Assembly: GCA_010093485.1 (NCBI GenBank)
Contig: MU001494.1
Span: 1,014,301 to 1,078,300 of the forward strand
Source: Karstenula rhodostoma CBS 690.94
Taxonomy: Eukaryota > Ascomycota > Dothideomycetes > Pleosporales > Didymosphaeriaceae
Direction: 5' to 3'
Length of the DNA stretch: 64,000 nucleotides
Below, piece by piece: positions 32,687-43,236 of this stretch. Both the position numbers and the translations under genes were made by a program. Each line of letters begins with the position of its first letter. Within the stretch, counting starts at the first letter, position 1. The notes below the pieces were generated by a model that worked only from the letters and a program-made list of their open reading frames with translations, was not told the DNA's origin and searched no databases.

Positions 32687-34775
32687 ATGGCTCGCCAGCC
32701 GACCTTCCCGCGCAATGGAATCGGTCAACAGGGTGACGGCAGGTCCGCGCCTCTCAGCCACTGGATGCTACATAATACCTTCTACGGATTGATAGTTACA
32801 ACGACTTTGTCCACGACCTTGCTCGCAGCGGACAGGTACAAATGGCGCGCCACGGGAATGGTATATGCATTAGCAAACCGGTATCCAGCGTCAGTCGCTT
32901 TCACTGTCCAGCTCCTCGCAGCCTTCTTCGGCGTTATACACGTAGCTGTCATTTGCAAGCTCATCAACTACGCTCTACGACTACGCCTTAGAAAAGCGAG
33001 CGTGTCGCTCGATCTCCTACGCACATGGGTCGACATGACGATACCTCGCATCGACTGGGACTTGCCTTTGCGATTCTTCTTTCCCGTAATGTTTATGGTG
33101 CTGCTCAGTCTCGTGCCTGCAGCTTTGTGGGCTGGTTCGTTCGCTCCTCTGGTCAGCTCTGCGCGAACGTCGATGCTTCTCTGGGTCCCCGATTACAAGA
33201 ACGTCTCGTTGATCAAGGAGTATCCGATGGAGATAGGGGAATCCGGGCCTTCGACCCGCACTTCCAAGGGCCTTTTCACGTACTCTGTCGGCCAGCAGCT
33301 GATCGCGCCTTTACTGTCGGCTGCAGCTGGATCGTCATCCAACGATTCTGCAAAGCTTGTGCATGCAAAGATTGACAATACGCAATTCAGCTACACCGGC
33401 CGGTCTTACGGCGTGGGCGCATCGGTGGGTCTAAGGGACTCTATCATCACAGAGCAGAACGTAGCCGGCTACAAGTACTCGGAGCATGGCTACCTCACGA
33501 CGGTCAAGTGTATTTACAACCAGACATCCAACTTTACCCTCTCCGGTCCCGTAAACGAATGGATCTATTCCGCCGCAGGGAGACTTCCCGACAGCGTCGA
33601 AGGGCCAGAGTACTCGAATTACATTGGCCACAACGCAAAGGCCATAGTCGCCATGGGAGTGGCATACAGCGAGCTGTCGCCCCGCCGCTACGTCGCCATC
33701 ACCGCCGGCGACTCCTACGCCCACCTCAACAACACACAGTGCGAATTCCAATTTGCGCCGACAATGTTCCAAGTCACCGTGGACCTCACCAACCTCAACA
33801 TCAGTGTCACCCCACAAGAAGCGATCCCGGACTTCAACCCGCCCCGCAACCTCACCCGCACCGTCGTCCGCCAGTTCGAACTGCTCTCAAACGACCTGAC
33901 GAACCTCTACGACTCGCTCCTCGGGCAGGCTCTCAATTCCAGCATCGCAGCGTACACCATGTCCACGGGCGGCGCCTCGCCGCCGCTCACGCACGAGGAG
34001 CGCACGCTGGGCGGCCTCACCAACGCGATGAGCGCCATGGCCGACGACATGCTCGTCGCGTACGGCGCCGCACAGCTCATGGTCGGCAACAGCCACCCCT
34101 ACGACACGTCCACGTCCACGTCCACGTCCACATCCACATCCACATCCACATCCACATCCACATCCACATCCACATCCACNNNNNNNNNNNNNNNNNNNNN
34201 NNNNNNNNNNNNNNNNNNNNNNNNNNNNNTCCACATCCACATCCACATCCACATCCACATCCACATCCACATCCACATCCACGCCGCACGTCGCCACCGT
34301 GTTCCTCTATGCCCTGCAGTTTGGCCAGCCCGCGTACATCTACGCCGTGTTTGCGCTCAACACCGTCATCGTGCTCGCGGTGTTCGTCGAGCGCTACCGC
34401 ACGCGCGTCTGGAAGGACCTCACGCGCTTCAACTACCTCGATCCCCGCGATCTGATTGTTGCTGCGTCGCGGGGTGGGGCGCAGCTCGCCCATGCGGCCG
34501 ACGACATGGTTGGCCATGGTGCGAAGAAGATCCCGAAGCATGTGTGGCTGCTGAGCGATCCGGACGAGGGAAATGGGAGGTTGGTGGTGAGGCTGAGAGC
34601 GGATGGGGAGGGACATGCGGCGATTGAGGTGGATGAGGAGAGAAGCGAGGCGCTGATGGGGGAGGGCTGGGTGAACTATGAGGGGGTGGACGTGGACGAT
34701 GAGAAGGCTATTGCGAGAGAGGCGTGGGAGAGGGGAGAGAAGGGACGGGCGGGTGTTTTTGGCTTGGTGCGGTGA
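32687..34775 (+). CDS. Polytopic membrane protein of unknown function, interrupted by repeat and assembly gap
   Basis: Starting at the ATG at 32687 (MARQPTFPRNGIGQQG), the product has three N-terminal membrane segments: about residues 28-48, 63-92 (VAFTVQLLAAFFGVIHVAVI) and 125-150 (FFFPVMFMVLLSLVPAALWA). A long, probably extracellular region with many N-x-S/T sites (NQTSNFT, NNTQ, NLTRT) follows. Next is a (Thr-Ser)n tract encoded by CCACGT/CCACAT repeats that contains the 50-N gap, then a fourth segment (AYIYAVFALNTVIVLAVFVE) and a 130-residue cytoplasmic tail. The frame before and after the gap differs as assembled; the real missing length must leave remainder 1 when divided by 3. I recognise the architecture as an orphan fungal membrane-protein group but know no function. 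Confidence 0.72.
34107..34283 (+). repeat. Coding hexanucleotide microsatellite (CCACGT then CCACAT units)
   Basis: The unit is CCACGT in the first copies and CCACAT after that, reading Ser-Thr in the coding frame on both sides of the gap. The array flanks and contains the 50-N gap at 34180-34229, so its true copy number is unknown and probably larger than shown. It ends shortly before the frame continues TPHVATVFLYALQ. Confidence 0.95.
34180..34229. other. Assembly gap, 50 N
   Basis: Fifty unresolved bases inside a coding microsatellite. The frame before the gap leaves two bases of a Thr codon; the frame after it starts a Ser codon at 34230. The missing sequence must therefore leave remainder 1 modulo 3 (1 modulo 6 if the repeat is uninterrupted), and 50 does not, so the N count is a placeholder. 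Confidence 0.97.
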
Positions 34776-35420
34776 GCAGTGGCTACTCCTCACCGTGTCT
34801 GATGGATGTGCACATAATGATTGATGAAGGGCAATATGCTTGCCAGGTGTGGTCACATGCTTTCAAGCGTGTTCTATACCGTGTCATCTGAGTTTTCGCA
34901 ATAACCGCGCTTTCATCTGATAGCTGCATTTTGTAGAGTACGAGATTAAAGGTAGCCAACAGTCATTATATACCAGCCCATCGACATAGCGGCGTCAAAC
35001 CACGCCTCTAACCCGCGCACCAACTCGAACCCGCGAGGGGCGAGTCAAAGCACGCGGCCCAGAGCCGCAGGATGCCACTGCACCAAAAAGACTCGGATAG
35101 ATACAACAACGTCGTCCAACCCGGCTTCTCCGCCGTGACCAAGAACAACTGGTACCACGGATCCAGAACAGGAAATAAAAAGAAAGAAAGAAAGAAAGAA
35201 AGAGAGAAACGAAAATGAGAATGACAAATGAGAAAACCTCAAGGACAGACCCTCCTTTACCCAATGCTCCATAACAATGCCCACTTTCGTACGCAAAGCG
35301 CCATATCCTACCCTCCAAACAAAAACGCCATCCAAAGCCATACCCCGCCCCCATATTGAACGCTCGATACAAATTCTCAACACCGACACAAGGCTCCCGA
35401 CCAACAGACCGGAAGATGGT
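34776..35420. other. Convergent intergenic region with GAAA microsatellite
   Basis: About 645 bp between the convergent ends of the membrane-protein gene and the spindle-pole gene; it should hold both 3' ends. An (AAAG)n tract lies at about 35180-35204 on the plus strand. A minus-strand tRNA-like patch at about 35000-35110 was examined and not accepted. Confidence 0.5.
35180..35204 (+). repeat. (AAAG)n microsatellite
   Basis: Six copies of AAAG in the convergent intergenic region, followed by GAGAGAAAC. It causes the Phe/Ser/Leu-rich artefactual frames seen on the minus strand here. Confidence 0.85.
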
Positions 35421-38400
35421 CTAGTACACACCGATCCGACCGGTAAGCTCACCGGTGCTCTCGAATCCTTCCCACGGCAGCTCCTCCTCATCATCATCTC
35501 TGATGCTCTCCTCATCCTCGTGGAAGCTTTGGATGGTGACTTTCTTCCCTTTCCTCCGGTTCTCTACCTCTTTCTCGACCTCCTCATCCTGCACCCTAAT
35601 CTCCTCCGTTACTCCCTCAACAAACTGTTCGGTAATGTCACCGTCTTGTTGGCCCTCAAGCACATCGTAGAGGTTGTAGATTTGATCGTCTTTGACCTGG
35701 ATCCTGGCAAACAAGTCGGCAATCTCGTTCTCCAACGCCGCACGCTTCTTGCGGCCAACGCTCGGGTCATGCGATTCAAGCATAGCGCGGGCAACGGCTA
35801 GCTCTGCGTGAAGGTGGATGCGCTCATCGCGTAGTTCCTTGACGACTAGGGCCAGGGCTTCCTTGGGTGAGCGGGCGGGGCGCATTGTAGCGTCTGCATC
35901 GTCAGGCATACGTGAGGAGGCAGGGATGAGCTTCGGGACTCGGAGAGACTCTGTGGGAGAGGTTGCGTTTGCTTCGTCACGGCGGCAGACGGTGCAGTTC
36001 TCGTTGTCGTGGTGCTTCATGTTGAGCTTCTGCGTGATCTCGGTCTTGGTGGTTATTTGCTTACGGGTACCGAGCGTGAGGTCGGGAATGATAAAGGCGG
36101 AAGTCAGCTCCGTAGGGACGCTGCGGCGACGACGGCTCGTGTTGCTGAGCATTGAGGCGTCGATCGCGGACTGGTTGATATGGGTCGCCTCGCCATTAGC
36201 ATTGTCCAGGATAGACACATCGCCAGTTATGTCCTCTTCGAATTGTGTCGTATTGGTCTTCGTGACATCCTTCATGGACGATTTACGAGGTAGCGATGGC
36301 AGGCGAGCGCTTTTCTCGGACGCTGCAGAGCGCACTGTATCCTCTCGGCCCACCCTCTCGGAGCGGACGGTCTCATCACGAGCGCTCCTCTGAGAGCGAA
36401 CGGTGTTCTCGCGATCGACCAAGGGGACCGATGCTGGACGAGCACGCATGGCGGCACGCTCCTCTTCAAGTTGACGACGCAGCTCCGCGACCGCCGCGCC
36501 AGAAATGAAGCTTAACTCTGTATATTCCAGATCCGGAGGTGCTTGAACGGTTTTTGAGGACCTCCTTGCTGAGGATCCACTCCGCTTCTGGTGAGGGATC
36601 AGTCGTGGAGCAAGGGAGATGTCCGTCGTAGACTCTGCATCACTGCCGATTTCCTCCGCGTAGTTCCTGTGCTGGGATATGGGAGCGGAGACACTGCGAG
36701 CGGTCTCAGCTGGAAAGGAGGTGACTCGCGATGTCTTGCTGGTCTTCAGGTACGACTTTCGCGGGCTCTCTTCAACCAGGCTGGACTGGAATGAAGCATT
36801 TGCTCGGCTGGCGCGCGATTCTTCCTGGACACGGCTCCTGATCCGAGTGCGAGTGTTCTCATCGCGACGATGGCTGGGCTTCCGCTGAATGGGCTCATCG
36901 AAGATGTTCTCTTGGTCGGCTGTCGCAGTTCGGCGGAGGTTCGTAGATTGGCTGTTTGCCTCACGCATAGACAGTATCTCGCGAGTCATATCGAGGGTTT
37001 GCCGAGCCGTCGAAGTACGCTGCGCAATCTTGCGGTTCAGGTTCTGTTCCTTCTCTGCCCAACGTTGATTGTCTTCTTCGTGCTGCGCGGCCTCTTGATC
37101 CAGCTCATCGCGGAGTCGCTGGTTCTCGAGCCGCATCGCCTCATTCGTCTGTTCTTGCGTGTTGTCCTGGAAATGACGGATCGTCTCGTCCCTTCGCTCT
37201 ACCTTCTCTTTCAAAGAAGCTTCTTGTTCCGTCCAGCGAAGAAGATCAGCCTCCCGCTTCGCTTTCAGGGTGGCCAGCTGCGCCCTTAAGGCTTCGTGGT
37301 CAGCCTGGAGCCTGGCGTACTCGGCTTGCTCCTGACGAGCTTTACGAAGCTCGCTCTCTTTCCGTGCAAGCTGCTGTATCTGTTCATCTTGCTGTGCACG
37401 AGCGGTGCGCAACTCAGCTTGGAGAGTAATGTTCTGTCGCTGTGTCGCATCTTCAGTCTGCTCCAATTGCCGTCGGAGGTTGACCGTTTCGTCTCGATAC
37501 TGGGCTTGCTCCTGCTCCAACTGGTCTCGGAGGTGTTCAATCTCAGCCCTGAGCATGTCGATTTGTTCGCGGAGAGCTTCATTCTCGGCAGTCAGAGCCT
37601 GCTTGTCAACCTTCAGTTCCTCGCAGGTCTGAAAGGCTACGCCAAGCTGGCTCGCCATGTTGTCCCGTTCGGCGTTGAGGCGTTTCTTCTCGATCTCGAC
37701 CACGGCGATCTTGCGCTCTGTACGATCTAGCTTCGTACGCAGAGTCTGTACTGTTGCATCGAGCCCTATTGACTAATCGTTAGGTGAAACGTGAGCATGG
37801 AGAGTGGGCATACATACGCGTCTTCTCAACTTTCCATGATGCTTTGCCGGAACCTTCTCCGTCTGTGGAACCCAGCGCGCTGTCGCTCCGCTTGTATTGA
37901 GCTTGGGCTTGGGCTGAAACCTTCAACTCGATGATTTCCAGTTCCTGCTCCTCGATCTTCTTTTCCTGTTCGGCGCGCTCGTGTTCCATCTGGGCCACCT
38001 TGTCTTGCAACAGCTGGAGAGCCGCAAAGATAGCCTTTTCGTCCTTGGGAATTGGCACGCTGTCTACGGGGATATGCGAAGGCTGTCGACCACCATTGCC
38101 GCCTTTTCCAGGCGCAGCAAATCGCGACCGCAACGGCGCGTTCTTGGAAAACACAGGCGTACCGTCTTCGAACACGCCGGAGACCAGCTCAGTGAGGTTA
38201 GGAAGATCGGGGAGAATGAAGGACTGTGCGGTGGGATTCTGCGCGGTAGCGGGCCGTGATCGCGGTGTAGCGCTGAGATGTTGGGACGCGTCTACGTTTC
38301 CGTCTATCTGAAGTGAGGTCTGTCGGCTTCGCGGGTTGCCCCATCGCGTGCTTGTGCTGTGCTGGAACGTAGCGGTGGGCGGGCGCTCCTGCATGAACGA

Positions 38401-39072
38401 AGACTCGTCCTCGGACAGCTTCGCGTGAAGTTGAGCAAGAGACGCGCGTTTGCGCTCTTGTTTGGATGAAAGCGCAGGCGAGTTGCGCGTACTGCCAGGA
38501 CGCGGGGATGCGCCGTTATCCATGTCGTTGCGCGAGGCTCGTCGGATCTGCGCGTCGCGACGAAGGCTGCCCGTCTCGGCTGCGTATGATTTGCGTGACC
38601 GTCCGGTGGGAGGTGTGATGTCGTAGAGGCTGTCGAAACCGTGTGAGCTCATTCTCGCTGGCGTGCCGCGGTTGCTCCGGTTATCGCCGCGTGCCTGTTC
38701 GATGGATTCAACCTCCTCGTCGGAGATGCTGTGGTCGAAATCGCCGAATTCTTTGTTGACCATTGAGGTATCTGGGTTAGGCTCGGACTGAGGCATGCGC
38801 CACGCGGTAGCTTTTTTCGCGGTAGACCGTATGCGTGGATACCTGGGGAGTGTGTTTGTCTCGTCCTCGATGTTATGTTGTGTTGACATCAAAACGTTGG
38901 GGTCGTTGAAGAAGTCGTCCGTTGTGTCGCCAAAGCCGGAGCGCTTGGTCGGATTTGACTCGCTCGGCGCCGAATGTACCGACGAAAGGGACCGCTGGCT
39001 GTGATTCAAACTCTGAGAAAGCTCACGTATCGCTCTTGCTTTGCCCTCGCTGTAGGGTGGAGAAGACTGCAT
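35421..39072 (-). CDS. ppc89: Spindle pole body protein Ppc89/Cep57-like, 1,199 residues
   Basis: Ppc89-type proteins anchor components at the spindle pole body; the C-terminal Cep57-like domain binds microtubules in the animal relative. Exons are 39072-37818 and 37765-35421, joined in phase across a 53-nt GTATGT intron. Residues 1-340 are Ser/Arg-rich and probably disordered. A coiled coil begins at about residue 350 (ALQLLQDKVAQMEHERAEQE), and long coiled coils run from about 420 to 680. A Ser/Arg-rich linker follows. Near the C-terminus is the Cep57-like block LVVKELRDERIHLHAELAV, DPSVGRKKRAALENEI and QVKDDQIYNLYDVLEGQQ, the strongest identification. A highly acidic tail ends GRIGVY. Identification rests on the C-terminal block and overall architecture. 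Confidence 0.85.
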
Positions 39073-39524
39073 TGTGTGAAATTGAGGCTGCGGGCAGCCA
39101 GGTCCGGGCCCGTCGCGTGGCAGATGGGGTATTTAGGGGATGGTTAAGAGATGCTTCTTATAATGGTGAAGCAGAAATGTTGTTCAAGCAGCAATCGCAA
39201 GCACAGGCAAGAAATGCGGCCTGTCGCGCTCTATGGAAAGTGCGATGTGGGAATTGAAACGGCTGGGGACGTGTTGACGAGGATGATAACATCGGGGGTA
39301 AACACACTAAAGTGCCGACGCGCTACGCCCGAATGGAACGCTTTCACGTGTGGCGCACCCGCCCCACCATGTTTCACCATCATAATTTCACGTTGGATTG
39401 ATTTGCTACAGACGGATACAAAGCAGAGAAACATCACGGTCTGTCAGACTTTCTGCACTGTACGTCCATGGTTCGATGTTGTGACTGGGGAAAAATGGAT
39501 TTCTGCCACAACTGAGCAGTCTGC

Positions 39525-39598
39525 CCACATCCACTGGTAGTGCAGGTAAGATCGGACACCGCTGCCACAGACATCACCCGAAAGCGTCCATATGTCCA
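39525..39598 (+). repeat. Diverged direct repeat, copy 1
   Basis: About 75 bp matching 39837-39912 at roughly three quarters of positions by eye, including CATCCACTG, GTGCAGG, TCGGACACC, CCACAGAC and AAAGCGTCCA in the same order. No coding role is established. Confidence 0.7.
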
Positions 39599-39836
39599 CT
39601 TTGATCCGTGCTACTCCTCGGGCATCCAGATCACCTATATGACCTCGACTCCCAACCTCTTGCCCGTCCATATCCCTCAGCTCAAGAGTCCGCAGTTCCC
39701 CTACCTCACTTCCTACAGATATAGCTCCTTGCCGGGTTGAAATAGATCTTCTGCTTCGGAGCAATCAGACCATACCACACGATGTCGCTTCCGCAGTTGT
39801 CTCCTCTGCGCAGTATCATTAGCTATTTCTGTCTAT

Positions 39837-39912
39837 TTCCCCATCCACTGTAGGTGCAGGGTAAACTCGGACACCTCTACCACAGACGTTGCCCCAAAGC
39901 GTCCAAGTTTCC
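39837..39912 (+). repeat. Diverged direct repeat, copy 2 (3' flank of the small secreted protein gene)
   Basis: Second copy of the repeat at 39525-39598. It lies 29 bp beyond the stop codon of the small secreted protein gene and so probably in its 3' untranslated region. Confidence 0.7.
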
Positions 39913-39940
39913 CTGCGCTCGCTGTGACTTAATCATAGAC

Positions 39941-40171
39941 TTACGAAAAGAACCAGCAAGTAACGCAATTGAGGTTCTGGGCGTTGGTGGCGGTGGCGGC
40001 CTTGTTCGAGCTGACGCTGCCGCACGTGTTCTTGTAGAGGTTGACACCATTAGGGATGAGGTAGCCGTATGCAGTTGCACAGAAGTCGCCGTCGGGGTCG
40101 GGTAAAGAGAGGATGGCAGCGGTGGAGGAGGCGAGGAAGCAGAGGTTGAGGATGATGTTGATGAGATACAT
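39941..40171 (-). CDS. Small secreted cysteine-containing protein, 76 residues
   Basis: The ATG at 40171 gives MYLINIILNLCFLASSTAAI, a typical signal peptide with probable cleavage after about residue 19-21. The mature part has four cysteines (DFCATAYG, NTCGSV, NCVTCWFF), enough for two disulfides, and no recognised domain. The frame is open further upstream to 40252, but the extension (MSQPGHHTAGI) lacks signal character, so 40171 is preferred. A TATA-like TATATA lies about 120 nt upstream. Size, signal peptide and cysteines fit a candidate secreted effector or surface-active protein, but this is inference; in a saprobe it could have another role. A diverged direct repeat lies just past its stop. 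Confidence 0.65.
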   Translation of the reverse strand: MYLINIILNLCFLASSTAAILSLPDPDGDFCATAYGYLIPNGVNLYKNTCGSVSSNKAATATNAQNLNCVTCWFFS

Positions 40172-40288
40172 CGTGGGTGAAGACAGACCAATTGATGTGA
40201 AGATCTGTACTTTGCGAGGGATACCAGCGGTGTGATGTCCAGGTTGTGACAAGAGACTGTTTTAGTAGAGTGGGAGCTCAGGCTGAAG

Positions 40289-40295
40289 TATATAT
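40289..40295 (-). promoter_or_regulatory. TATA-like box upstream of the small secreted protein gene
   Basis: On the minus strand the sequence reads CATATATAC about 118-124 nt before the ATG at 40171. The distance suits a TATA box with a leader of about 85-95 nt. Strong TATA boxes are common on inducible fungal genes, so regulated expression is plausible, but this is unproven. Confidence 0.45.
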
Positions 40296-40549
40296 GGATC
40301 CGCAGTGTTTGCGGCACTATCAAATAGCCTTTACGTGGTGAAAGATGTAGGCACAGCCGCGACCGTTAACACACGGGTGAGAGAAATTTGTTTACTACGT
40401 AAGCCTCGAGAGGAAACCCGGACCAACACGTTGAGATTGTGACGCTGTACCTCGTTGGAAGAACAGCATCCATTTCAAGCCTCGTTAATGATTCATCGTA
40501 CCGAAATCTCATGCCCAACCTTTGTGACCCCATCCGCCTCCCGGGAACT

Positions 40550-42755
40550 TCAAATACCATCCCAAGCAATTCTCCTCAGACACAGCCTATCCCATTTCAT
40601 AAGCATCCCAACAACTGCCGCGTGCAGCCCAAACAATATCAACGACCCTGCCAACCCCCCGAGTCCCAGATAGCGACCCCTAAAACTGAACCCAAACCCC
40701 AGGAACAAAAAGTCCAAAGAAGCAAAGCAGAGCAACGGATACGCTACCCATGGATCCGCCGCAAATGGCTGACAGGGGCTAAATAACGAGAACGATTTCG
40801 CAATGAACAGGGATATCTTAGCAAAAGTAACAAAGGTCGGATTATGCAGGAGCGTGGAGAAACGTGTGCTAAGGTTACGAGGAGGAGGTGGGAGCATGAG
40901 TCGCGGTGACAGCCCTGGGGAGGAGCTGCGGTGAGGAGATGATGGTGGCGGGAGGTCCACTTTGCGTGGGCGCAAGATGACGAATCCTGCTGAGTCAGGA
41001 GGTGTCGTGGCCCGCTCTTTTTCGACTTTCGGGGGTGGTGGACTGGGGGAAGTGTGGCCTGCAACAGAAGCATTGAGGTTGAGCTTTGAGCGACCGGGAC
41101 GGGTATAGTTTACTGAATGTCTTTTCCGATGAGCGGGTGAGGGAGCCGGAGTTGGAGTGTCCGCTCTCGATATCCTACTTCCCACATCATCCAAGCTAGA
41201 AGGGCCAGCGAAGCCGCTGAACTCGTCGAGAAGAGAAGGTGTCTTCAAAGCGCGCAAGATCTCCTCTGTTGTGGGTCGCTCGTCGGGACTTAACGCGAGT
41301 AGGTGCTTGAGAGAGCGATACAGCTTCTCGGGTAGATCTGTACGAACCCTTCTTTCATCGTCGAAGCCGACCCATTCAGATATCTCGGCTCGGAGCTTAT
41401 CCAAGTCCTCGTTATCCTCATCAATGCCATCCGCCTCTTGGTACGGTAGCCGCGCAAAGCACATGAAGTAAACTATCATTCCTAGAGAGAAGATGTCTGA
41501 TTTGGTGGTGAAGTTGCCCAGAGGCCCGTGTGGCATCACATGCCGCAGCACTTCAGGCGCGCAGTACGATATGGTGCCTGTAGCACCGGTGCTCTTCCTG
41601 GTAACATTCGCAGCCTGTACTTCTCCAAAATCGCTGACCAAGACGCGAACCTTTCGCCCCGTGTCGTGTAGCAGGCAGTTGCTTGGTTTGAGGTCCCGAT
41701 GGATGTACCCATTCGCATGTAAGTGGTTCAGCCCAGACGTGATGTCCTTGAAGAACGATATGATCTCTTCGAAGTGCATTCTCCGGGGCCCGTTCAAGTT
41801 CTGAGGATCTTCCATCTGCCCTTTCGATCGCCTCCTCAGTCGCTCCTTGAGCTGTTCCGTGCTCATCGTTTTGCTCATTCCGCCCAGAATATAGCTGTGC
41901 AAATCACCCCCGTTGCAGTACTGCTGCAGGATGAAGGCGCACGGAACGCTGGGCCCAAAAGTATTGATCTTGTAGTCCTCCAGCCATACGTGCCGGTACG
42001 AGACCAGATTCTGGTGTGAGAGGTTCTGCAGTAGCTGAACCTCGATCAAGACCTTTTCAAGCCATTCATGGTCATCGCCCACTGGCACCCGCTTGCATGC
42101 GAAGACACCTAGATCGACATTATCCAGCACGTGTCGCACCAACAAGACGACACCTTTCCCGCCCCTTCCCAGTTCGCGTTCCTCGACGAAGAAGGTTTTG
42201 AAGTAGTTGGGGCTAAATGCATGCTTCGAAATGCTGTGTTGCCTCTGCGGGGCTGGCGTGCTGCCCACGAATTCGGCTCCTTCGGGCGCATGTAGTTCGC
42301 CGCGCACGCCGCTTATGGGCACTGGTGCCAGTTGTTTATGCGGCGATGACGGTCGCGAAACCTCTGCGGAGCCGGGCTGGCTACCGCGCAACATCTGGAA
42401 GTACCCAGGGTTGACGAAGCCGGCCTGCGCATCTTGGTATTGCCCGTGTTCGTGTTCGGGCTCCTCGCCGTCGTCGCTGTCGGTCGGCAGATCCTCGCGG
42501 TATGGGCGGTGGCAGTAAGGGCACGAGGGGTTCTCCATATCGGCGGAGTGCGAGGCATCGCGGAGGGAGAGCTGCCGGGAGAGCTGGTCGTACACCACGA
42601 CAGCAGAGCCATGACGTCTGTGACGATGATGAGCGCAGGCTCAACGAAGCTGACGGCGGGTTGCAGAGGTAGGAAACTCACAGAACAATCTCCCGCGACT
42701 CGGCTGGCACGTACGGCACCAGCGACATCTGGCGCGGGTGTTCGCGGTCTTCCAT
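40550..42755 (-). CDS. IKS1: Serine/threonine protein kinase Iks1
   Basis: Iks1 is a fungal kinase of poorly defined role. Exon 1 is 42755-42682 and exon 2 is 42617-40550, separated by a 64-nt GTGAGT intron, for 713 residues. The N-terminus MEDREHPRQMSLVPYVPAE leads into SREIVL-RHGSAVVVYD across the splice. A CPYC...YR zinc-ribbon-like pair follows. The kinase domain begins at LGRGGKGVVLLVRH (Gly loop), with VFACKRV (ATP-binding Lys), YIHRDLKPSNCLL (catalytic loop), VSDFGEV (DFG Mg site) and a GTISYCAPE activation-segment end. All catalytic residues are present. About 120 residues at the C-terminus contain two or three hydrophobic segments (PLLCFASLDFLFLGFGF, GGLAGSLILFGLHAAVVGML), so the protein is probably membrane-attached. 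A Ser/Pro linker separates the two parts. Confidence 0.92.
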
Positions 42756-43236
42756 GGTAATGGCGACAGCAGTGCGGGAACGTGGGAGGTGGTCCGTTTG
42801 GATATTGCGATCAGCTTTCGCGCAAAGCTGTCAGTCTCATGCAAGGGCAGTGCTGCCAGCGACAAGGCTTTGCGCTGACTTCATCCAAAGCTATGACGCG
42901 CATGGCCTGACGTTTGTTTGTATTGTGGTCGTGGCGGGGAGCTGTGGAGCGTGGGTCCGACCCAAATCGCAAAGAACAAGAGTGCGCCTAACGCGGACAT
43001 CTGTGCATCGCATATGGGTCGTCCCCGCCGCACCAAGCTTGCCACACGGGTCCAAGAGCAGTGTTGGAGTTGATTGATTCTAACGGCTGTTGCGTAGACA
43101 ACGGTGCTACAATTGCTAATCGTGGTGCATCCATGGGTGTAGACTTGTCACGCTACACAGATACCAGCACCGAGATACTCAAGACAGCACAAAGCCTTTC
43201 TCATTCTAACAACCCAGATGTTGTTGAGTCTACACA
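42756..43236. other. Intergenic between IKS1 and the Zn2Cys6 gene
   Basis: About 480 bp upstream of IKS1 and downstream of the Zn2Cys6 gene, both on the minus strand. It should contain the IKS1 promoter and the regulator's 3' end. Frames here are short and unconvincing. Confidence 0.5.

Noticed and set aside
33508..34455. A 315-codon frame with His-Pro and His-Ile repeats and a matching minus-strand Gly-Cys/Asp-Val repeat frame.
   Set aside because: These are out-of-frame readings of the membrane-protein gene and of its hexanucleotide repeat; the Thr-Ser frame is the one continuous with conserved segments on both sides.
35000..35110. Minus-strand tRNA-like patch with an A-box-like TGGTGCAGTGG, a stem with a 7-base loop that could show a CTG anticodon, and a GGTTCGAG B-box-like stretch.
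   Set aside because: The T arm cannot form its five-base stem, A and B boxes are too far apart, and no acceptor stem is present. Treated as coincidence.
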